A DNA stretch of 64,000 nucleotides. Source: Bog-756 sp963727955. GTDB taxonomy: Bacteria; Actinomycetota; Acidimicrobiia; Acidimicrobiales; RAAP-2. Below are positions 34,336 to 41,326 of the stretch, piece after piece; position 1 is the first letter of the stretch; each line of letters starts with the position of its first letter. The translations under genes were made by a program, and so were the position numbers. Below the pieces are notes generated by a model. That model ran no database searches. It was given only the letters and a program-made list of their open reading frames with translations, and was not told the origin of the DNA. The stretch is taken from positions 297,481 to 361,480 of the forward strand of contig CAVSII010000005.1 in assembly GCA_963727955.1 (NCBI GenBank), given 5' to 3'.

Positions 34336-34617
34336 TTGGTGAAGGGGGATTTGGGCATCGTGGAGCAGGCTTCTGATGCATGGCAGCTGAGAGCGTCATG
34401 TCGTGGGCCCCAGGCGGAAATCTTCTTTCCGCCCGCCCATGCTGAGCGCAAGGACGAAAAGATGCAGCGGGAGGACCGGGCGAAATCGATCTGCCGGACC
34501 TGCTCGGTACGGGTCGAGTGTCTCGACTACGCCATCCGCATTCACGAGCCCCACGGCATCTGGGGCGGGCTGAACGAGATGGAGCGTAAGCAGATGGCCG
34601 ACCGGCGGGCTGGCTGA
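34336..34617 (+). CDS. WhiB-family [4Fe-4S] transcription regulator
   Basis: A small actinobacterial iron-sulfur regulator, 93 residues if it starts at the TTG (GTG at 34339 or 34360 also possible). Seen: four cluster cysteines, Cys22 in LRASCRG and Cys53, Cys56, Cys62 in ICRTCSVRVECLDYA, followed by the GIWGG turn and a basic tail (ERKQMADRR). WhiB proteins respond to oxygen, NO or redox and bind sigma factor or DNA. It is divergent from the ArsA-like pair with a 205-bp shared region, an arrangement reminiscent of whiB4 in mycobacteria. Confidence 0.95.
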   Translation: MVKGDLGIVEQASDAWQLRASCRGPQAEIFFPPAHAERKDEKMQREDRAKSICRTCSVRVECLDYAIRIHEPHGIWGGLNEMERKQMADRRAG

Positions 34618-34650
34618 GCGGAGGCCTCCCCTGGGCCGGCCCAGGCCGGA

Positions 34651-35616
34651 TCAAGCCCGGGGCTGAGACAAACCGAGAGCGGCCAGAGCAGAGCGGACCC
34701 CCTTGCTGGTGCACACCGAGCCCGGTTGGCCGTGGGTGGCCCGGCACAGACCGGCACTGAGGTAGTTGGCCGAAGCCACGATGGCCTGGGTGGACGGCTG
34801 GGTCGGCTGGTCGAGGGTGCTGGCGATGGCTGACTGGGACATGTTGGCGATGAGCGCTGGACTGAACCCCGAGGTCGAGGCCACCACCACGTTGGCCACG
34901 TCGACGAAGGGGAACGACGGGGAGCCGCTGGCCGTCGTTCCGGGGGAGCCGTACTTGCTGACCAGGGAGGACTGGGCCGGCGTCAGGCTGGCGATGCGGG
35001 TGTAGGCGCCGTTGCTGTCCACGGCGTTGGAATAGAGCTCGACGCCGGTGAAGGTCACGTAGCGACTGGCGTAGGTCGAGCCCACGAAGCTGAAGCTCTG
35101 GATGCCGGGGAACACCGAAAGGGCTGCCGACTGCATGTTGGTGAGGGTGTCGAAGTGGCCGAACCGGGAGAGAGCCACCACCAGAGGCCATCGCTCGGCG
35201 CCGCAGAACGGACAGTACTCGGCGCCGACATAGAGGACTTCGGGTTTTCCCATCGACAGGAGGGGGGCTCCGTCCACGACCGACGGGGGGGTCAGCGTCA
35301 GTAACGCCCCCGACGTCGGGTTGACGCCGACGGCGTTGAAGACCGAAGGCGGAACATGGGCGACGTCGGACACTACCGCGTCGGAGGTGGGGGCCCGCCT
35401 CACTGCTCCGGGCGAATCGGGGGGCCCGGCCACGGCGTAGACCACGATGGCCACCACGATAACCAGGATGACGATGATGGCCCCCCAGACGAAGCTGGTA
35501 ACCCGGTTGCGCGGACGCCGGGTCGGGTGTTCGGGATGCTCGGTGTGACCGCCGGACGATCCGTTGGCCTCCGGCTCCCCCGGCGTTGGCTGTTGATCCA
35601 GACCGCGGTCGGTCAC
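34651..35616 (-). CDS. Membrane-anchored DUF929 thioredoxin-like protein (CPFC)
   Basis: A 321-residue protein. A cytoplasmic Pro/Gly-rich N-terminus (about 40 residues) is followed by one membrane helix (VWGAIIVILVIVVAIVVYAV) and an extracytoplasmic domain of the DUF929 family. That domain has a thioredoxin-like redox motif, AEYCPFCGAERW (Cys135 and Cys138), and a second Cys pair near the C-terminus spaced by ten residues (Cys291 and Cys302). A CxxC next to Trp in this context suggests disulfide exchange outside the membrane. It is transcribed after a VKOR gene and a paralogous DUF929 gene, which strongly supports a role in oxidative folding. Confidence 0.82.
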   Translation of the reverse strand: MTDRGLDQQPTPGEPEANGSSGGHTEHPEHPTRRPRNRVTSFVWGAIIVILVIVVAIVVYAVAGPPDSPGAVRRAPTSDAVVSDVAHVPPSVFNAVGVNPTSGALLTLTPPSVVDGAPLLSMGKPEVLYVGAEYCPFCGAERWPLVVALSRFGHFDTLTNMQSAALSVFPGIQSFSFVGSTYASRYVTFTGVELYSNAVDSNGAYTRIASLTPAQSSLVSKYGSPGTTASGSPSFPFVDVANVVVASTSGFSPALIANMSQSAIASTLDQPTQPSTQAIVASANYLSAGLCRATHGQPGSVCTSKGVRSALAALGLSQPRA

Positions 35617-35635
35617 CGGGTCCGCCGACGACCTG

Positions 35636-36115
35636 TTACGACGACTCCCCGGTGAGCGAGGGTTCGTACTGGTTGTGACCGGGTGCCAACACGATGGGGG
35701 TAGCGGTCACGATGATGACGAAGAGGACGAACGTGATCAGGTGGACCGACGAGCACCACAGACAGATGGCCTTGATGATGAAAAGCTCGGCGATGATCAG
35801 GTAGATGATCATCGCCACCCCGGTGACCGACAGAATGAGCCGGGCCAGGTGGATTCTCCGGTCCTGCGATCTCCAGGCTGCGGGGAGACAGAGAAGGATC
35901 ATGGGCACGAAGAACCCCAATCCCAGGATGGCCACGGGAATGCCGAACACATAGGACTGGGGACTGGTCGTGACCTTGGCACAGTTAATGGCTCCGCTGT
36001 CCGAGCAGACGAGGGCCACCTTGTCGAAATGGGTGATGGTCAGATAGGTGGCCACGCCCAAACCGGCGATGCTGAGGATCAGTGTGGCGATGGGCTGCCA
36101 CCGCAGTGTGGGCAC
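35636..36115 (-). CDS. Vitamin K epoxide reductase family protein (disulfide-generating oxidase)
   Basis: A 159-residue, four-helix membrane protein. Seen: the loop cysteines Cys37 and Cys45 (ALVCSDSGAINCAKV), and the active-site pair Cys118 and Cys121 in KAICLWCSSVHLITF, with quinone-binding helices around it. Bacterial VKOR proteins reoxidise DsbA-like partners, passing electrons to menaquinone. There is no fused thioredoxin domain here, and the two DUF929 proteins that flank it on both sides carry the CxxC partner motif. It therefore probably forms a substrate relay with them. Confidence 0.93.
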   Translation of the reverse strand: MPTLRWQPIATLILSIAGLGVATYLTITHFDKVALVCSDSGAINCAKVTTSPQSYVFGIPVAILGLGFFVPMILLCLPAAWRSQDRRIHLARLILSVTGVAMIIYLIIAELFIIKAICLWCSSVHLITFVLFVIIVTATPIVLAPGHNQYEPSLTGESS

Positions 36116-36135
36116 GATCGGTTCCCGTTTTCGGG

Positions 36136-37236
36136 TCAGCTCAGCTTGAGCGCCTTGGCCGCCGCCTCGACGCCCGAACTGTTGCAGACCGAAGCCGGAG
36201 CGCCCTTGGTGCTGTCGCAGATCGCCGCGCTCATGTAGTTGGCGGTGGTGACGATGGCCTGGGTGGCCGGGTTGGTGGGATCACTGAGGTTGCCGGCGAT
36301 CTCCGACCAGTCCTGACCGGCCAGGATTTGGGGGTCGTAACTGGCGCCCGAAACGATGGCCCGGTTGTTGATGTCGACGAAGGGGAAGGAGATCCCACCA
36401 CTGGAGGAAGCACCGGCACCGGTGTACTTCGAATTGCTGTATTTGGTGAGGATGGTTGCCTCCGCCTTGGTGGGGTTCTGCAGGGTCTGGTAACCGTTGG
36501 CTGTGGGAACGGTGCTGTACTGCTCGATCCCTGTGAAGGCGATGTAGGGGCTGGTGAACGAGGCCCCGTTGAAGCTGAAGGTGTGGGTCTCCGCGTCCAC
36601 GTCGGTGTGCGAGGAGGCGGTGACCTTGAGATTGGACCAGGTCCCGAAGCGGGACAGGGCCGCTGTAATGGCCCAGCGTTCGGCCGCGCAGTAGGGGCAG
36701 TACTCGGCCCCGTAATAGAGGATGGCTGGTGACTTACCGTTGAGGGTCAGCGGCGGCTGACCCGAAATGATGTTGGGAGGCGACACCGGCACGGTCGGCG
36801 AGTTGATGCCCACCTTGTTGTACACGGAGAGCGGAATATTGGTGACGTCGTGGACCACCGACGCCGGCGCCGGGGTCACTGCCGTAAACGTGGCGTTTTG
36901 GGGGTTGGTGCTCCCGCCGACCGCCTTTACGATGACCAGAACGGCGATGACCACCACGACCAGGCCAACCGCGCTCCAGGCGATGAGAGAGCCCGACATG
37001 CGGCTCGGCTTCGGCTGGGCCGGGGGCCGGCTCCCGGGGCGCGGCGTATTGCCTCCCTTGCCCCCGCCGCCCGACCCGGAGGCTTTCTGCGCCTTTCCTG
37101 TCGGGGTCTTGGCGGTGACCGGCCGGCTCTGAGCCCTGCTCCTGTCCTTGGCGCTTTGACCCGATGAGCCACTCGACGGGCTGGGAGGCTTGGGTTTGTT
37201 GCCACCAGTCGTGACTTTGTTCTGGTCCTGTGCCAT
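36136..37236 (-). CDS. Membrane-anchored DUF929 thioredoxin-like protein (CPYC)
   Basis: A 366-residue paralogue of the protein at 34651-35616. The N-terminal 80 residues are a cytoplasmic Lys/Ser/Pro/Gly-rich tail (low complexity), then one helix (LIAWSAVGLVVVVIAVLVIV) and a DUF929 domain. It shares GAEYCPYCAAERW (Cys180 and Cys183) and, with the same spacing as its paralogue, Cys340 and Cys351. Both domains end in ATQAIV then ANYxSA, so they arose by duplication and diverged. It is the first gene of the three on the minus strand; the VKOR gene follows 20 bases later. It probably acts outside the membrane in disulfide formation. Confidence 0.82.
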   Translation of the reverse strand: MAQDQNKVTTGGNKPKPPSPSSGSSGQSAKDRSRAQSRPVTAKTPTGKAQKASGSGGGGKGGNTPRPGSRPPAQPKPSRMSGSLIAWSAVGLVVVVIAVLVIVKAVGGSTNPQNATFTAVTPAPASVVHDVTNIPLSVYNKVGINSPTVPVSPPNIISGQPPLTLNGKSPAILYYGAEYCPYCAAERWAITAALSRFGTWSNLKVTASSHTDVDAETHTFSFNGASFTSPYIAFTGIEQYSTVPTANGYQTLQNPTKAEATILTKYSNSKYTGAGASSSGGISFPFVDINNRAIVSGASYDPQILAGQDWSEIAGNLSDPTNPATQAIVTTANYMSAAICDSTKGAPASVCNSSGVEAAAKALKLS

Positions 37237-37381
37237 CTTTCCCTAGTCCCCGATCGGTGTATCTGTCCGAGTGAGCGTAACTGGTCGGGCGGGGTTCTTG
37301 CCGTCGGAGGGCTGGGGGTGTCGAACCGAGGTGGCCGCCGGTCCGCTTGGGAGGTCATTTCGGTGCCTACACTGATTGGCC

Positions 37382-38299
37382 ATGTCGGTTGATGCAGCGG
37401 TCGGCGCGTCGGACGAGCGCCCCGGTGGTCCTCACCCCCTGGCCGCACGGGCCTTGGGGACCTCGGCCGTGGTCTGGGCTTCTGTGGAGGTCGACGGTCA
37501 CCGCGTCCGCTACGGCGTGACCGGAACCGGGCCCGCCGCTCTCTTCCTCCATGGGTGGGGACTGCGACCCAACGCCTACCGACGGCCCATCAGGGCCATG
37601 GGTGCGGCCGGGTGCCGGGTCTATGCCCCTGCCCTTCCCGGGTTCGGCGGAACCCACGAGCTTGAACCCGAACGGCGGACCTTTGCCGGCTACGCCCGAT
37701 GGGTTGGTCACTTCCTGGACGCCGTGGGCGTACGGGAGGTGGCCCTGGTGGCCGGCCACTCGTTCGGTGGTGGTGTGGCCACTGCTTTTGTCTACGACCA
37801 ACCGGGCCGGTCGGCTTCGCTGCTTCTGGCCAACGCCATCGGCAGCCCGACCTGGTCACTTTTTCCCAACGAAGTCCGCACCATGGTGCAACGCCCGATG
37901 TGGGACTGGGGTCGGCATATCGGGACCGACCTTTTTCATTCGCCCCATGTGATGCGCCTACTTCCCACCCTGTTGGAGGATTTCATCCCCAACATGCTCC
38001 AGAACCCGCTCGGGATGTTCCGAACCGGTGAATTCATCCGACGGGCCGACTTGGTGCGCGAAGTGGGGACCATCGCCCGCCGGGGCACGCCGGTCAGCGT
38101 GGCCTGGTCGGACCGCGATGGGCTGGTGCCCCGCTCGGCCTTCGACGAGCTCCGTCGGGCTGCGAGTGTGGACGGAATCGTGGTGGAGGGTTCTCACGCC
38201 TGGCTCATCGCCGACCCGCGACGCTTCGGTGAGCTGGCCATCAGCGCCCTGGTCGATTCGGGCAGGTTGGTGTCCGAGTCGGTGCCCCCTCCCTACTGA
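37382..38299 (+). CDS. Alpha/beta hydrolase
   Basis: A 305-residue serine hydrolase: oxyanion region LFLHGWGLRPNAY, nucleophile elbow VAGHSFGGG with Ser127, acid in SVAWSDRDGLVP and His in EGSHAW, with a helical cap in between. The N-terminal 30 residues are Gly/Ala/Pro-rich and not part of the fold. The ATG at 37382 is used, although a TTG lies two codons earlier. The substrate is unknown; similar proteins hydrolyse esters, lactones or acyl-CoA derivatives. It is co-directional with the NUDIX gene 35 bases downstream. Confidence 0.85.
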   Translation: MSVDAAVGASDERPGGPHPLAARALGTSAVVWASVEVDGHRVRYGVTGTGPAALFLHGWGLRPNAYRRPIRAMGAAGCRVYAPALPGFGGTHELEPERRTFAGYARWVGHFLDAVGVREVALVAGHSFGGGVATAFVYDQPGRSASLLLANAIGSPTWSLFPNEVRTMVQRPMWDWGRHIGTDLFHSPHVMRLLPTLLEDFIPNMLQNPLGMFRTGEFIRRADLVREVGTIARRGTPVSVAWSDRDGLVPRSAFDELRRAASVDGIVVEGSHAWLIADPRRFGELAISALVDSGRLVSESVPPPY

Positions 38300-38333
38300 C
38301 CGACGGTCGGAGGCCAGCTGTAGCCTGAGCGCG

Positions 38334-39254
38334 ATGAGCGTGACACTCCGCGATGCCGCAACCGTCATGCTCATTCGGGATGCCGTCGATGAGGACGGCG
38401 GTGATGCCATCGAAGTGTGCATGCTCCGGCGCAATCTTGCCTCCGAGTTCGTTGCCGGTGTTTATGTGTTCCCGGGCGGTTCGGTCGATCCTGATGACCG
38501 CGGACGGGAAGCCGAGGAACTGTCACGCGGCCTTACCGATGCCGAGGCCAGCGCCATCTTGGGCGTCGAGTCAGGCGGCCTTTCCTTCTGGGTGGCGGCC
38601 CTCCGCGAATGCTTCGAGGAGGCCGGTGTACTGGTGGCGGAGCCGCTCGGACCGGGCGGTTCCGACCCGGGCGGGGGCGACGCCCTGCTCGACACCACCG
38701 ACCCCGAGGTCGGGCGCCGCTTTGCCGCCTATCGCGACGCCGTCAATGAGGGCTCCCTCCGGCTGCTGGACGTGTGCCGAGCCGAAAATCTGCGGCTGGC
38801 CACCGACACCGTCCACTATGTGAGCCACTGGATCACGCCTGACCTTGCCCCCCGCCGCTACGACACACGGTTCTTCGTGACCGCGGCCCCCGCTGGTCAG
38901 ACAGCCAGTCACGACGACGGTGAGACCATCGCCACCATATGGGTCCGTCCCGCACAGGCACTGGCCTCCGAAGTGGCTGGGGACATCGAGCTCCTGCCTC
39001 CGACCATTGCCAACCTCAGGAGCATCGAGGGGTTCACGTCGACCGCCGAAGTGATGGCGTGGGCCCGCTCCATCACAGAGGTCATCACCATCCTGCCCGT
39101 GGTCCTCATCGAGGATGGGAGGGTGCTGATACTCCGACCGGGCGACGAGGGCTACGAAGACGCACTCGAGGCACGTCACCAATCGGGGTCTGGCAGCGAC
39201 GAGGACCTGGCTGCGGCCCGGCGGGTCTGGGGTCCGAGGACGGGTACCGACTGA
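38334..39254 (+). CDS. NUDIX hydrolase
   Basis: A 306-residue NUDIX-fold protein. The start of the Nudix box is visible (YVFPGGSVDPDD), followed after a long insert by ALRECFEEAGVLVAEP, giving the REx2EExG pattern that binds Mg2+. The insert and the 130-residue C-terminal extension resemble the NUDT19-like group, which includes CoA-diphosphatase relatives, but substrate remains uncertain. The start ATG lies just after the upstream hydrolase stop. It converges with mrp, and the intervening gap contains a dispersed repeat element. Confidence 0.85.
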   Translation: MSVTLRDAATVMLIRDAVDEDGGDAIEVCMLRRNLASEFVAGVYVFPGGSVDPDDRGREAEELSRGLTDAEASAILGVESGGLSFWVAALRECFEEAGVLVAEPLGPGGSDPGGGDALLDTTDPEVGRRFAAYRDAVNEGSLRLLDVCRAENLRLATDTVHYVSHWITPDLAPRRYDTRFFVTAAPAGQTASHDDGETIATIWVRPAQALASEVAGDIELLPPTIANLRSIEGFTSTAEVMAWARSITEVITILPVVLIEDGRVLILRPGDEGYEDALEARHQSGSGSDEDLAAARRVWGPRTGTD

Positions 39255-39312
39255 GCGCATCCGTCCCCGGGTGGCGGGTCGGCCAGGGGAGCGGTAGGCG
39301 CCCGGCGCCCTC

Positions 39313-39409
39313 TTTATTTTTGGAAATTGGTGCTTCTACCGTCTACACCCGATATGAATCATCGCCCCTTATCGTCTGCACCCGGTAAAACCGCCAATTT
39401 TCTAAATTG
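39313..39409 (+). repeat. Dispersed ~100-bp intergenic element, copy A
   Basis: This stretch lies between the convergent NUDIX and mrp genes. The inverted counterpart is at 63546-63647. Two exact blocks are shared, ACACCCGATATG (39345-39356) and CTTATCGTCTGCA (39368-39380), with the same 11-base spacing. They are followed by near-identical GTAAAACCGCCAATTTT-like sequence and an end hairpin, CAATTT-TCT-AAATTG. A TTATTT also matches about 31-34 bases upstream. It is AT-richer than the window. Chance similarity of this length is implausible, so this is a repeat family. Confidence 0.8.
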
Positions 39410-39454
39410 AGTATCACCACCGGGCCCTCGGGAGGTCCGCCCGGGCGGGAGGGC

Positions 39455-40663
39455 TCACCCCTCGGACAAGCCGGTCCGGACGGCGGCCTCGACCCGGTCC
39501 AGTAGGCGCACGCTGCAGGCATCCATGGGCACCACCGGCGCGATGGTGGTGATCACTTCATCGGCGATGTGGTCGAAGGCGTCGGCCAGGGGATGGCCCC
39601 GTTCCAGGGCGACCGGTTGGCCGGCGTCTCCGCCCGCAGCCATCGCCGGGTGGAGGGGGATCTGGCCGATGAGCGGAACGCCCACGTCGGCGGCCAGACG
39701 GGCGCCGCCGCCGGATCCGAAGAGGGCATAGGAGGTCCCGTGCTCGCAGGTGAAATCGGACATGTTCTCGATGACCCCGGCCACCCTCAGATATCCCTTG
39801 CGGGCCATGTCGGCCGTCCGGGCCGCCACCTTCTGTGCCGCCACGGGTGGCGTGGTGACCACGATGACCTCGGTCCGGGGGACCATGCGGGCCAAGCCCA
39901 TCTGGATGTCGCCGGTGCCCGGGGGCATGTCGATGAGCAGGTAGTCGAGATTCCCCCAGTGCACATCCTCCAGGAACTGCTGGACAGCCCGGTTGAGGAT
40001 GAGGCCGCGCCACATGATGGCGCTCTCCTCGTCGGCCAGAAATCCCATCGACAAAACGCGGAGGACCCCCTCGCCGATCCGCCGCTCGAGGGGGACCATC
40101 TTCTTGTCGCGGGCCTCCACCTCACCCTGCATGCCCAGCAGCCTCGGAACCGAAAAGCCCCAGATGTCGGCATCGAGGACGCCCACCGTCAGCCCACGGC
40201 GGGCCAGGGACACAGCCAGATTGACCGTGACCGAGCTCTTGCCCACGCCACCTTTCCCGGAGGCCACGGCGATCACCCGGGTGGTCTCGGAGATGTTGAT
40301 CGAGGGTGAAGGATCACGGGCGAGGAGACGGGCCCGGGCCATGACGGCTTTGCGTTGCTCGGGGTCCATCACCCCGAGGGTCACCGTCACCTCCTGCACG
40401 CCGGGCAGTGCACCGACGTGGGTCTCGACATCCTGGCGGATCTGGGTGCGCAGGGGACAGCCGGCCACGGTGAGGGCGACCTCGACCACGACTCTGCCGT
40501 CGTGGCCTACGTCGATGCCGGTCACCATGCCCAGGTCGACGATGTCGGCGCCGAGCTCAGGATCGACCACCGCGGTGAGAGCACTGCGTACCTGTTCCTC
40601 GGTCAGCTGGTCGGCCCCCGAGCCTGCCGGTGAGAGGGAGCCGGGAGTGTCGGACCTGGTCAC
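39455..40663 (-). CDS. mrp: Mrp/NBP35-family ATP-binding Fe-S carrier protein
   Basis: A 402-residue protein. Residues about 20 to 95 form a MIP18/DUF59 domain (VRSALTAVVDPELGADIVDL, then VALTVAGCPLRTQIRQDVE). The rest is a P-loop ATPase with VASGKGGVGKSSVTVNLAV, GVLDADIWGFSVPRLLG and YLLIDMPPGTGDIQMGLARM. Members carry [4Fe-4S] clusters and deliver them to target proteins. Divergence from iscA and nearness to an Fe-S/Mo-type enzyme gene point to a cluster-assembly neighbourhood. Confidence 0.93.
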   Translation of the reverse strand: MTRSDTPGSLSPAGSGADQLTEEQVRSALTAVVDPELGADIVDLGMVTGIDVGHDGRVVVEVALTVAGCPLRTQIRQDVETHVGALPGVQEVTVTLGVMDPEQRKAVMARARLLARDPSPSINISETTRVIAVASGKGGVGKSSVTVNLAVSLARRGLTVGVLDADIWGFSVPRLLGMQGEVEARDKKMVPLERRIGEGVLRVLSMGFLADEESAIMWRGLILNRAVQQFLEDVHWGNLDYLLIDMPPGTGDIQMGLARMVPRTEVIVVTTPPVAAQKVAARTADMARKGYLRVAGVIENMSDFTCEHGTSYALFGSGGGARLAADVGVPLIGQIPLHPAMAAGGDAGQPVALERGHPLADAFDHIADEVITTIAPVVPMDACSVRLLDRVEAAVRTGLSEG

Positions 40664-40948
40664 GGCTCAATTCTACCGGTCGGCGGCCCGCCTCCACCCG
40701 ATGGCAACGATGGGTGACCGGTTGACGGAGCCCGGCCGGGTGGATCGGTGGCGACCGCAGGGCGGCAGGGGCGGCAAGGGAGCACCGAGCCAGTCAGACG
40801 GACCGAGCGGGTCAAAGCCGTTCACGGAGGTACCGCCACCGTGGAAGCGCGGGTACGCTTGTGGTTCGACGAGGTCCATCGTGCCGAGTTATCGGGACGG
40901 CGGATCCGAAACGGCACGAGGTTCCGGAAGTAACCAGGAGGAGCACCG

Positions 40949-41314
40949 ATGAGTAGCACCATGCAGACCGTCAGCATCGGCAAGCGACCGAATCCGGTCA
41001 CGCTCACGGACGCCGCCTCGGCCAAGGTTGCTGAGTTGCTGGCCCAGGAGGACGTCGACGGTCTGGCTCTTCGGGTTGAGGTCAGGCCGGGTGGCTGCTC
41101 GGGCTACAGCTACGAGATGTACTTCGACGCCGACCTGGCTGAGGACGACGTGGTGCGGGAGTTCGGAAGCGTCAAAGTGGTGGTCGATCCGACCAGCGCC
41201 GACCTCCTCAAGGGATCGACGCTGGACTTCAGCGATGGGTTGTCCGGCGCCGGCTTCCACGTCACCAACCCCAATGCCACCCGCACCTGCGGATGTGGCT
41301 CCTCCTTCAGCTGA
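40949..41314 (+). CDS. iscA: HesB/IscA-type iron-sulfur assembly protein
   Basis: A 121-residue A-type carrier. The three cluster-binding cysteines are visible: Cys50 in RPGGCSGYSYEM and Cys114, Cys116 in TCGCGSSFS, with the usual VEVRPGG and DGLSGAGFHVTNPNA segments between. AGGAGG precedes the ATG. Such proteins bind Fe or [2Fe-2S]/[4Fe-4S] and pass them on. It may equally be called ErpA. Its stop TGA is in the same frame as, and only 12 bases before, the CTG at which the next gene most probably starts. Confidence 0.93.
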   Translation: MSSTMQTVSIGKRPNPVTLTDAASAKVAELLAQEDVDGLALRVEVRPGGCSGYSYEMYFDADLAEDDVVREFGSVKVVVDPTSADLLKGSTLDFSDGLSGAGFHVTNPNATRTCGCGSSFS

Positions 41315-41326
41315 GCCGCTGAACCC

